From the NCBI RefSeq assembly GCF_023517795.1, contig NZ_CP082928.1, forward strand, positions 4,092,001-4,156,000: 64,000 nt of DNA. Direction: 5' to 3'. The translations under genes and the position numbers were made by a program. Positions 8,798 to 16,282 of this stretch are shown piece after piece. The stretch comes from Pseudomonas fulva. Its GTDB lineage: Bacteria > Pseudomonadota > Gammaproteobacteria > Pseudomonadales > Pseudomonadaceae. The notes beneath the pieces are model-generated. The model ran no database searches. It was not told the origin of the DNA and was given only the letters and a program-made list of their open reading frames with translations. Numbering within the stretch: the first letter of the stretch is position 1; each line of letters opens with the position of its first letter.

Positions 8798-10867
8798 ATG
8801 TTCAATCCTTCTAACGAAACACACTTCAGCCTGAGCGTTAAGGAGTTTGCGGGCGACCTGCAGGTGTTGTCGTTCACGGGCACCGAGGGTGTCAGCCAGC
8901 CCTATCGTTTCGATCTGGAGTTGGTGAGTGAAAATCACGATCTGGATCTGGAGAGTTTGCTGCACAAGCAGGCTTTCCTGGCGTTCGACCCGCAGGGCAG
9001 CGGTATTCACGGCCAGATTTACCGCGTTGCCCAGGGCGACGCCGGTAAGCGGCTGAGCCGCTACACGGTGTCGATCGTTCCGCAGTTGCAGTACCTGCAG
9101 CACCGCACCAATCAGCGCATCTATCAGCAGATGTCGGCACCGGACATCATTGCGCAAGTGCTCGAAGAACATGGCATCAAGGCCAACGCCTACAACTTCC
9201 AGCTGAGTCAGCCATGCCCTGAGCGCGACTACTGCGTGCAGTACGACGAAAGCGACCTGCATTTCGTGCAGCGCCTGTGCGAGGAGGAGGGCATTCACTA
9301 CCACTTCCAGCACAGTGCCGATGGCCACCTGCTGGTGTTCGGTGATGACCAGACCGTGTTCCCCAAACTGGGCCAGCCCACGGCTTATGTACAAGGCAGC
9401 GGCCTGGTGGCAGACGAGCCTGTTATCAAGGGCTTCAAATTGCGCCTGGAAACCCGCACCAGCCGCGTCACGCGCCGCGACTACGATTTCGAGAAGCCGA
9501 GGCTGCAGCTCGAAGCGGCCTACAAGCCCAGCGGCGAAAGCAGCGAGCCGGATCTTGAAGACTACGATTACCCCGGCCGTTACGTTGAGCGCACCCGTGG
9601 CAAGTTCCTCAGCCAACGGGCGCTGGAGAGGCACCGCGCGGACTATCAGCAGGCCGAGGGCTGGGGCGATCAGACCCGCCTGGTGAGTGGCCATTTCCTG
9701 GAGCTTTCCGAACACCCGCGCAGTGAATGGAACGACCTGTGGCTGCTGACCGAGATCTTCCACGAAGGCAAACAGCCGCAAGTGCTGGAAGAGTCCATCA
9801 GCAGCGACACGACCAATAACAAGGACGATTTCCACCAGGGCTACCGCAACCGTTTTCTCGCCACGCCTTGGGCGGTGATGTACCGACCCGCGCTGCTGCA
9901 CCCCAAGCCGCGCGTGCTGGGTAGCCAGACGGCCGTGGTAACAGGGCCTGCCGGCGAAGAGATCCACTGCGACCAATATGGGCGCGTAAAGGTACAGTTC
10001 CACTGGGATCGAGAAGGCCAGGCGGATGACAAGACCAGTTGCTGGATGCGCGTTTCCAGCGGTTGGGCTGGGGATCGCTACGGCGGTATTGCCATTCCGC
10101 GCATCGGCATGGAAGTGCTTATCACCTTTCTCGAGGGTGACCCCGATCAGCCGCTGATCAGCGGCTGCCTGTACCACAAGGAAAACCAGGTTCCGTACCC
10201 GCTGCCGGCGAACAAGACCCGTACCGTATTCAAGACGCTCAGTTCCCTAGGCGGTGGCGGCTTCAATGAGCTGCGCATCGAAGACAAGAAAGGCGCTGAG
10301 CAGATCTTCATTCATGCCCAGAAAGACTGGGATGAAAACATCGAGCACGACCAGAAGATTCGCGTCGGCAACGAACGCCACGACACGGTTGAGAAGAACA
10401 CCTACACCGAACTGAAGGCCGAGGAACACCGCACCACCCACGCCGACCGCAAGGTCGAGGTGCGCACCGATGACCATCTGACCGTCGCCCTGAACCAGCA
10501 CGTGAAACTGGGCACTGCGCAGTTGACCAGTGCCGGTAGGGAGATCCACCTCAAGGCCGGCGAAAAGATCGTGATCGAGGCGGGCATGGAGCTCACCGTC
10601 AAGGCAGGCGGCAGCTTCATCAAGCTGGATCCGAGCGGCATCACCATGGTTGGCCCGACGGTCAGGGTGAATGCCGGAGGCTCGCCAGGCAGCGGTTCGG
10701 GTATCGGTATCAAGCCACCTGTATTGCCGGGGGCAGCGGATAAAGACAAGGCTGGCGGAGTGCCGGACGAGGTTGCCAGCAACTGTGTGGAAAAACCGCA
10801 GCCGGCGGTTTGTGAAGAGTGTTTGCGTCGCGCGCAAAGCAAAGCCCAAGTGCTAGTCGCACGTTGA
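8798..10867 (+). CDS. vgrG: T6SS spike protein VgrG (copy A)
   Basis: 689-residue VgrG/TssI. An N-terminal gp27/GPD-like domain (roughly residues 1-370) is followed by a gp5 OB-fold (around GEEIHCDQYGRVKVQFHWD, near residue 390) and a beta-helix spike with the usual T6SS Vgr C-terminal repeats (KVEVRTDDHLTV, LKAGEKIVIEAG). After a Gly/Pro-rich linker comes a short Cys-rich tail (residues about 660-689, C-x7-C-x2-C). No enzymatic extension is present, so cargo should be loaded through the adjacent DUF4123 adaptor. An AGGGAG ribosome-binding site (8786-8791) supports the start. Copy B differs at residues 484 (Leu/Pro), 565 (Leu/Gln) and 578 (Ser/Gln). Confidence 0.97.
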   Translation: MFNPSNETHFSLSVKEFAGDLQVLSFTGTEGVSQPYRFDLELVSENHDLDLESLLHKQAFLAFDPQGSGIHGQIYRVAQGDAGKRLSRYTVSIVPQLQYLQHRTNQRIYQQMSAPDIIAQVLEEHGIKANAYNFQLSQPCPERDYCVQYDESDLHFVQRLCEEEGIHYHFQHSADGHLLVFGDDQTVFPKLGQPTAYVQGSGLVADEPVIKGFKLRLETRTSRVTRRDYDFEKPRLQLEAAYKPSGESSEPDLEDYDYPGRYVERTRGKFLSQRALERHRADYQQAEGWGDQTRLVSGHFLELSEHPRSEWNDLWLLTEIFHEGKQPQVLEESISSDTTNNKDDFHQGYRNRFLATPWAVMYRPALLHPKPRVLGSQTAVVTGPAGEEIHCDQYGRVKVQFHWDREGQADDKTSCWMRVSSGWAGDRYGGIAIPRIGMEVLITFLEGDPDQPLISGCLYHKENQVPYPLPANKTRTVFKTLSSLGGGGFNELRIEDKKGAEQIFIHAQKDWDENIEHDQKIRVGNERHDTVEKNTYTELKAEEHRTTHADRKVEVRTDDHLTVALNQHVKLGTAQLTSAGREIHLKAGEKIVIEAGMELTVKAGGSFIKLDPSGITMVGPTVRVNAGGSPGSGSGIGIKPPVLPGAADKDKAGGVPDEVASNCVEKPQPAVCEECLRRAQSKAQVLVAR

Positions 10868-10880
10868 GATTCAAGGAACG

Positions 10881-11702
10881 ATGATGAAATCCCCAACCCA
10901 CAGTTGGCTCACTCTGCTTGGCGAGCAGGCAGCAGAGGCTGGCCTGCAGCATGTCGATCTATTGGTCGATGCCAGCAACCTCCAATACCCGTTGCTTTCG
11001 CGCCTCGATGAAATCGAGCAGCCGCCGGAGAGGGCCATGCTTCTACAGGGCACTCCGGAAGAAGCCATCGCCGCGGATGGACCGATCCTGTTGCGCATAA
11101 GAGCCGAGCAGCTCAAACAGCGGTCCTGGCTCGACGAATTGCTCGCCAGCAAAAATGCCCATCAGCATCTTCTGGCGCTGCTCAGCCCGTGGCCGTTTGC
11201 CCAGCTTGCCAGTCACCTGAGCCACTGCACCCAGGCCGAATGGAACGACGGCCGAGGCAGTGGACTGCTGCGTTTCTATGACCCACGCATGCTGGTTCCC
11301 ACCAGTGAAGCGCTGGATCCTCATCAGGCATGGTTTCACGCGCCGATCATTACCTGGCACTGGCAGGACCGTGATCGTATGCCTCGCAGCTTGGCGGGTA
11401 ACCTCATGCGCCCGACCGAGGTGCCATCGCCACTTCCCACGTTGCGGCTGACAAGAGCCCAGGCGTCCGGCTTGCTCGCCTGGAGCGCTGCAGAAAACTA
11501 TCGCCGTAGCTGGGGCGTGCAGCCGCAGGACTACGGCCTGGCGCTGCAGGAACTGTTGATGCGCCACCTGATGCACGGGCAGTTGGCGGCGAACCGAGAG
11601 GGCGTGTATGACCTCGACCAGCGCGACACCTTCATACGCGACTGGCTGGCCGAAAACTCGCCAATCGCGCCGCCTGTCCAAGAGGCCGAGGTGTGGGCGT
11701 GA
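10881..11702 (+). CDS. DUF4123 T6SS adaptor/chaperone (Tap/TEC type), copy A
   Basis: 273-residue DUF4123-type protein. It has a characteristic N-terminal half (HVDLLVDASNLQYPL, then a run of acidic/hydrophobic helices), an HQHLLALLSPWPFAQLASHLSHC segment, and the conserved LLRFYDPRML motif. DUF4123 proteins bind the VgrG tip and the cognate effector, loading cargo onto the spike before firing. Its place directly between vgrG and the immunity/effector genes fits that role. RBS AAGGAA lies at 10873-10878; the start may be ATG 10881 or 10884. The stop overlaps the GTG start of the first lipoprotein by 4 nt. The protein is identical to copy B at 18366-19187. Confidence 0.92.
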   Translation: MMKSPTHSWLTLLGEQAAEAGLQHVDLLVDASNLQYPLLSRLDEIEQPPERAMLLQGTPEEAIAADGPILLRIRAEQLKQRSWLDELLASKNAHQHLLALLSPWPFAQLASHLSHCTQAEWNDGRGSGLLRFYDPRMLVPTSEALDPHQAWFHAPIITWHWQDRDRMPRSLAGNLMRPTEVPSPLPTLRLTRAQASGLLAWSAAENYRRSWGVQPQDYGLALQELLMRHLMHGQLAANREGVYDLDQRDTFIRDWLAENSPIAPPVQEAEVWA

Positions 11703-12223
11703 GTCGCGGAGTTTTAGTGGCGGGCGCGGTATTGGTGGCGTTACTGCTAACCGGCTGTGTGTCCAAGGAGAGCGAGATGCTCGGGGCACCTGTCGAGGGC
11801 TATAACCACACCTCCGCTGCCATCAACCGATTTACCGTCAATGGTGCAGGCGGGCCTAATTTGGGGCCTTATAGCGGTGGCGGTGGACAGGTATGTTGTG
11901 GCTCGGTGCCGCGTTACTGGCGACCTGGATTGAGGGCCATTGTGGAGTGGGAGAAAGATCCTAATCCTCGGCCAGCTATCCCCCTAAAGCGCAATAAATA
12001 TGGCTCTCTCGATCCGGATGATTACAAAAAACATGCGGCCAATTACACCAGTCATCGGATGGTAGTGGATATCCCTCAGTACCAAGAAGCTGGAACATTG
12101 AAGGTGCATTTTCTTCCCTGTGATCAAGTAAGAGTTTCGGCGGATAATGTTTTCTACGATACGCCCAGTTATCGCTATAACTTTCCACGCAAGATGGAGG
12201 ATAAGGAATGTCCCAGAACCTGA
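11699..12223 (+). CDS. DUF3304-like lipoprotein A1 (probable Tle immunity protein)
   Basis: 174-residue lipoprotein. A short signal peptide ends in a Leu-Thr-Gly-Cys lipobox, followed by SKESEMLGAPVEGYNHTSAAINRF. A glycine-rich stretch, a CCGSVPRYWRPGL motif and IVEWEKDP follow, as in DUF3304 proteins, and it ends VHFLPCDQVRVSADN...MEDKECP. No Asp follows the lipid Cys, so outer-membrane location facing the periplasm is expected. The position between adaptor and phospholipase effector suggests a periplasmic immunity protein that binds the effector (inference). GTG 11699 is chosen because GAGG (11687-11690) is well spaced and it overlaps the adaptor stop (GTGA); GTG 11693 is an alternative. 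The last 16 nt overlap the next gene. Confidence 0.82.
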   Translation: MSRGVLVAGAVLVALLLTGCVSKESEMLGAPVEGYNHTSAAINRFTVNGAGGPNLGPYSGGGGQVCCGSVPRYWRPGLRAIVEWEKDPNPRPAIPLKRNKYGSLDPDDYKKHAANYTSHRMVVDIPQYQEAGTLKVHFLPCDQVRVSADNVFYDTPSYRYNFPRKMEDKECPRT

Positions 12224-12768
12224 AGTCACCGGCTGCGCGTAACTTGATACGCCGCTATCCATTTGCCTCTTTGCCGTTGGTGTTATTGCTGGTCAGTGGT
12301 TGTATGGCTAGGGAGTCCGAGATGCTCGGTGCACCTGTTGAGGGCTATAACCATACATCCGCGGCCATCAACAGATTCACCGTTAATGGCGCCGGTGGCC
12401 CAAATATCGGTCCGTATCAGGGAGGGGGGAAACAAGTTTGCTGTGGTTCGCTGCCACGTCATTGGCGGCCAGGGCTAAGAGCCGTTGTGGAGTGGGAGAA
12501 GGATCCTAACCCATTCCCAGCGGTGCCACTTAAACGCAATAAATACGGCTCTCTAGACCCCGATGATTATAAAAGGCATGCGGCCAACTACACTCATCAC
12601 CGTGCAGTTGTAGAAATACATGAGTACGACAAACCTAGTCCCCTCATCGTGCACTTTCTTCCTTGCGACACCGTGCGCGTCGCCGCCACTCCTATAGTTC
12701 CAGGCCATCCTGGTTACCCCTACAATTTCCCACCCAAGATGGAGGATACGGAATGTCCAAAAGCCTGA
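12208..12768 (+). CDS. DUF3304-like lipoprotein A2 (probable Tle immunity protein)
   Basis: 186-residue paralogue of A1. It has a longer signal region (MSQNLKSPAARNLIRRYPF, then a hydrophobic run) ending in a Val-Ser-Gly-Cys lipobox. The mature part shares GAPVEGYNHTSAAINRF and CCGSLPRHWRPGL, but the segment after residue 130 differs from A1 (HHRAVVEIHEYDKPSPLIVHFLPC, then AATPIVPGHPG). Such patchwork variation is expected of proteins matched to effector variants (inference). Translation starts inside the last 16 nt of A1 and the stop lies 16 nt inside A3. An upstream GGAGG within ATGGAGGATAAGGA supplies the ribosome-binding site. The gene is identical to B2 at 19693-20253. Confidence 0.82.
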   Translation: MSQNLKSPAARNLIRRYPFASLPLVLLLVSGCMARESEMLGAPVEGYNHTSAAINRFTVNGAGGPNIGPYQGGGKQVCCGSLPRHWRPGLRAVVEWEKDPNPFPAVPLKRNKYGSLDPDDYKRHAANYTHHRAVVEIHEYDKPSPLIVHFLPCDTVRVAATPIVPGHPGYPYNFPPKMEDTECPKA

Positions 12769-13313
12769 AGTCACCGGCTGCGCGTAGCTTGATACGCCGC
12801 TATTCATCTGCTGTTTTGCCGCTGGCGTTATTGCTGGTCAGTGGTTGTATGGCCAGAGAGTCCGAGATGCTTGGTGCGCCTGTTGAGGGCTATAACCATA
12901 CCTCTGCGGCCATCAACAGATTCACCGTCAATGGCGCAGGCGGGCCCAATTTAGGGCCTTATAGTGGCGGCGGCGGTCAGATTTGTTGTGGCTCGGTACC
13001 CCGTTACTGGCGACCTGGTTTGAGAGCTATTGTGGAGTGGGAGAAAGATCCCTCTCCCAGAGGGTACGGCAGTTGGCCAGAGCGGCCTTATTCTGAAGCT
13101 TGGAATAAACGCATGGATGAGCACCGCAGTCACTATACTCGTCACCGAATGGTCGTCGATATTCCTCAGTACCAAGTAGCCGGTACTTTAAAAGTGCATT
13201 TTCTGCCCTGCGATCAGGTCAGGGTCTCCGCAGATAATATCTTTTACGACACACCAGGTTACCCCTATAACTTTCCACGTAAGATGGAGGATAAGGAATG
13301 TCCCAAGCAATGA
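12753..13313 (+). CDS. DUF3304-like lipoprotein A3 (probable Tle immunity protein)
   Basis: 186-residue paralogue starting MSKSLKSPAARSLIRRYSS with a Val-Ser-Gly-Cys lipobox. An in-frame ATG at 12663 exists, but the conserved N-terminus and GGAGG spacing favour 12753. The mature protein has the family CCGSVPRYWRPGL core and a distinctive middle (EAWNKRMDEHRSHYTRH) shared only with B3. The first ~45 codons are identical to B3. From about 12890 the two differ at many positions, so one or both copies diverged, or recombined with another donor, after duplication. The stop overlaps the tle1 A start by 16 nt, as in the other cassettes. Confidence 0.82.
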   Translation: MSKSLKSPAARSLIRRYSSAVLPLALLLVSGCMARESEMLGAPVEGYNHTSAAINRFTVNGAGGPNLGPYSGGGGQICCGSVPRYWRPGLRAIVEWEKDPSPRGYGSWPERPYSEAWNKRMDEHRSHYTRHRMVVDIPQYQVAGTLKVHFLPCDQVRVSADNIFYDTPGYPYNFPRKMEDKECPKQ

Positions 13314-15898
13314 GGCCGCCGCCTGCTAGCGTGCTAATTGCACGCGCTTACGAGCGTACAGGCCTACCAATCGATTCATCGGAAGTGCGCCTTAATATTC
13401 AGGCCCAAGAGCGAGATGAGAAGAAACTCTGGAGTAAGGCGGCTATCGCCGCTGCAAAGCAGGGTGAAGCTGTCCCTGAGCCTTGCTGCAAAGCTCTGCA
13501 TATCAGTCTTTGTTTTGATGGCACCAATAATCATGAGCCATCGGATTCAATTGCTGACCCTAGATGTACGAGCAATGTGGCACGCCTGCTTCATGCCAGT
13601 ATCGAAAAAATAGATAACGGTTTTTTTCGTTACTACAGCCCAGGAGTAGGCACTGTATTTGAGGAAATTAAAGAATATGTGCCTGACTCAAACGGCCTGA
13701 TTGGAGCCCGTGGAGGTGAAGACCGAATCAACTGGGGACTTACCCGATTAATCGCGGCGCTCAAAGAGACACTCAAAAGCGAAGGGCAAGAGCCGCTTTC
13801 TCTTGGCCAGACGCAGGCATTGGTCGAAGCCATGGGCACTAATTGGGCTGCTTCCGTGCTTAGCGGAGGGTTATTGGAGAATGGCGCGCGCAAGCGCAAG
13901 GCTGCAATAAAGCCATACGAGGATCAACTCGCTAGCGTGCTGAAAGAGCGGCAAAGTTCAGAGAAGAAGCCGGAAATTCTCGCCCTGCGCCTCTACGTCT
14001 ATGGGTTTTCCCGTGGCGCCGCCCAGGCCCGCACTTTTGCCAACTGGCTGATGGAGCTGACGCGCCAGCAGAACGGTGAAGCCAGCGAATACCGTTTTGC
14101 CGGGCTGCCCATTTCCATCGAGTTCCTCGGGCTGTTCGACACCGTGGCCGCTGTTGGTCTGGCTGACAGTGCGCCTTTTGCCGCTGGCCATATGGACTGG
14201 GCAAGCGGCACCATGCGCTTGCCGGACGAGCAGGCTTGCATGCCAACCGGCCTGCCTGAAGATTGTGGTTTTCTCAAGCGTTGCGTGCATCTGGTTTCCG
14301 CCCATGAACAGCGCGCCAGCTTTCCACTGGACTCCATTCGTCGTCGGGAAAAAAATGCTGATGGGACGCGTAACGACAAAGCAGCGTCCACTTATCGCAA
14401 AGATCACTGGTGGGAGTATGTCTACCCCGGTATGCACTCCGATGTAGGCGGGGGTTATCCCCCGGGCGATCAAGGTAAGGCCCGAGGCGGCCAAGGAGAG
14501 CTGTTGTCGCAGATTCCTTTGCACCATATGTACCGATCAGCCTTCGCCGCAGGTGCACCGCTACAGGTTCCCGAATCCGTAGCAGATGGTCTTGAGGAAT
14601 GGCGCAAGATGGATCCCGATACTTTCGGCGAGTTTGCTGTAAGTGACATGCTGACAGCCCGCTTCAACGCCTGGCAAAAACAAGCCGTGGCAGGTTCACT
14701 TGAAGATGTAATCAAGCGAGAGCAGGCCCTGATCACGGCCTGGCGTATCGACCGCTATGCGGGCGGTATCGACAAGCAAGGCTTTTACAGCCGTGTGAAA
14801 GGGCAGGACATGAGCAAGGAGCAACAGGCCGCTCTGAAACGGCTGCATGCCCATAAACTGGCAGAAAACTCTGCAGCGGCTCAGGGCAAGGAGCTGCCTG
14901 TGCTCAGTGAACGACAACAGCAACAGCATGAGGCTGATCTCAAGCTGGTCGGGGGCACTGATGCTTATTCGCGCATCAACACAAACAAGACATTCGAGCC
15001 TGCGCTCGACGATCAGCAATTGCGCCGTGCCGCTGCCGAGTTCAAACGTGATTATGATCGTAGCTGGGGCGTTGACGAAGACACCTTTAGCATCGGTGGC
15101 GTAATCAACATGCTGTTGGGCGGCACCGTTTATCTTATCAACGAAGAAGACGAAGCCCAGGAGTATGCCGAGCTTTACAAGAATGGAACCGCGCGTAATC
15201 GCGAGCTGTTTGTGAGGCCGGGAGTTATTGCCAATGGGCAACAAGCACTGGTCGAGCTTTTCGACGAGCAGGTACACGATTCGCGTGCCTGGTTTATGAA
15301 TTCTTCTGCTCTTGGAGAGCGCGAGCCTTTTACCGATTACTTCCGCATCCGCCTGGTTCACTTCGACAACGAATCGAACAAAAACCTATCGGTCTTGGCA
15401 ACAGCCGGGCGCGTGGTTGGCGTGGGCATTGCGCTGGCCAGCGTTGGGCTGTCGGTCAAGAAGCGCAACCCGCGTTACCTACTTGGCCTTTTCCTGCCAT
15501 CGCTGGCGACACCTGTGCTGACGGGCAGAGTTGGCCTGCCAGATTTCCCAGAGATCACCGCGTTCGATCCATTGACCGGTATCGCTTTGCCAATGATGGA
15601 CGGCGTGCAGTCCCTGCGGGCGTTCACGCAAAATCCAGGCGATGTGGTGGCCAAGCTCAGCAGCATGCCGTTGCCGGTACCGCTCACCGAGCAAACCGCC
15701 ATTACGCCGGATCTACAGACCATCTTCAACGCGGCCGAAGCAGCAAAGGCCGCCAAAGAAGCCAAGGACTCCGGTGATATGAGCGGTTTGCTGGGTCAAG
15801 TCATGGATTTGATGGGTAAGGATGATCCCAAACCAGGGCTTCCGCCACCTGGCTGGCTAGATCAAGCCAAGGGGATGGCCGGGGAGCTTAGAGGCTAG
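13298..15898 (+). CDS. tle1: DUF2235 (Tle1-like) T6SS phospholipase effector, copy A
   Basis: 866-residue protein with a DUF2235 alpha/beta-hydrolase core. It has a characteristic LCFDGTNNHE start to the domain (about residue 71), a nucleophile elbow GFSRG with Ser238, a probable acidic residue Asp281 in GLFDTVA, and His380 in YPGMHSDVGGGY. Tle1 enzymes are phospholipases delivered to the target periplasm. The second half is uncharacterised and contains hydrophobic segments near residues 695-760 (VVGVGIALASVGL and LLGLFLPSLATPVL). The C-terminus has one copy of a 22-residue Gly-Leu-Leu-Gly-Gln repeat unit plus a partial one. The gene begins inside lipoprotein A3 and ends the payload unit. The N-terminal third is AT-richer than the T6SS genes, suggesting separate acquisition. 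Confidence 0.88.
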   Translation: MSQAMRPPPASVLIARAYERTGLPIDSSEVRLNIQAQERDEKKLWSKAAIAAAKQGEAVPEPCCKALHISLCFDGTNNHEPSDSIADPRCTSNVARLLHASIEKIDNGFFRYYSPGVGTVFEEIKEYVPDSNGLIGARGGEDRINWGLTRLIAALKETLKSEGQEPLSLGQTQALVEAMGTNWAASVLSGGLLENGARKRKAAIKPYEDQLASVLKERQSSEKKPEILALRLYVYGFSRGAAQARTFANWLMELTRQQNGEASEYRFAGLPISIEFLGLFDTVAAVGLADSAPFAAGHMDWASGTMRLPDEQACMPTGLPEDCGFLKRCVHLVSAHEQRASFPLDSIRRREKNADGTRNDKAASTYRKDHWWEYVYPGMHSDVGGGYPPGDQGKARGGQGELLSQIPLHHMYRSAFAAGAPLQVPESVADGLEEWRKMDPDTFGEFAVSDMLTARFNAWQKQAVAGSLEDVIKREQALITAWRIDRYAGGIDKQGFYSRVKGQDMSKEQQAALKRLHAHKLAENSAAAQGKELPVLSERQQQQHEADLKLVGGTDAYSRINTNKTFEPALDDQQLRRAAAEFKRDYDRSWGVDEDTFSIGGVINMLLGGTVYLINEEDEAQEYAELYKNGTARNRELFVRPGVIANGQQALVELFDEQVHDSRAWFMNSSALGEREPFTDYFRIRLVHFDNESNKNLSVLATAGRVVGVGIALASVGLSVKKRNPRYLLGLFLPSLATPVLTGRVGLPDFPEITAFDPLTGIALPMMDGVQSLRAFTQNPGDVVAKLSSMPLPVPLTEQTAITPDLQTIFNAAEAAKAAKEAKDSGDMSGLLGQVMDLMGKDDPKPGLPPPGWLDQAKGMAGELRG

Positions 15899-16282
15899 GT
15901 GTCGCTGTATCCCTGTACGCTGTTCGGTGAGTGATAGGCCTGATGTTGCTGATAAGGATTAGGCCGGTTCTGGCGCAGTAATCAGGTCGTCAGGCCTGTA
16001 ATGCTCGACGCGTTGAGAAGAGCTTTCATCGCGTCGGGCATCAATATCTTTCGCCGCCTACCTTCCAACCAGGCGCGTGATGCACAACTCGAAGGTGAGC
16101 TGCATGCTCCCATGCACCTGCCAAGGCGCTGCTGGCCGGCGCTCAAGACTGCACTGACCTTCGACCCTGCGCAGCGCACCATCACTGCCCAGGAACTGCG
16201 TGATGCATTGGACGCTCCGCCGTCCTGGCTGAAACGCCTGACAGGCCAGCACAACGGATGACAACCGAACAGGGAGTACACG
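15899..16282 (+). other. Junction between payload copies
   Basis: After the tle1 A stop there are about 150 bp of unique sequence (15899-16048) with no similarity that I can see to the DNA after tle1 B, and then an abrupt switch to the stk1 3' fragment at 16049. An 8-bp inverted repeat (aggcctga 15936-15943, tcaggcct 15990-15997) is present but too widely spaced to be a convincing terminator. No transposase or long terminal repeats are visible. vgrG B follows with the same leader and ribosome-binding site as vgrG A. Confidence 0.8.
16001..16261 (+). pseudogene. Duplicated 3' fragment of stk1 fused to a new short N-terminus
   Basis: Codons from FRRLPSNQARDAQLEG to the stop are the last ~70 residues of stk1 (from 8564), with two base changes near the left edge that are silent or outside the conserved part. 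The upstream unique DNA supplies an in-frame ATG at 16001, giving an 86-residue open frame (first ~16 residues novel). It lacks the glycine loop, lysine, catalytic loop and DFG motif and cannot be a kinase. It is best read as a by-product of the tandem duplication; expression is unknown. Confidence 0.88.

Larger units (their letters stand above)
8564..15898 (+). repeat. Tandem payload duplication, copy A (stk1 3' end - vgrG - DUF4123 - 3 lipoproteins - tle1)
   Basis: Alignment by eye shows that sequence from 8564 recurs from 16049 at a constant offset of 7485 bp. Apart from two mismatches near the left end, it is identical through most of vgrG, all of the DUF4123 gene, lipoproteins 1 and 2 and the start of lipoprotein 3 (to about 12889). 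The exception is a 21-substitution patch in vgrG (10248-10540). After 12889 the copies diverge in lipoprotein 3. Copy B then has one extra lipoprotein, and similarity resumes in the effector genes, whose 3' parts are again identical. This is a direct tandem repeat of about 7.5 kb. Confidence 0.95.

Noticed and set aside
12663..12752. Upstream ATG extension of lipoproteins A3 and B3 (also 20148)
   Set aside because: The extension lies inside the previous gene and would bury the signal peptide; the conserved 16-nt junction start fits all family members.
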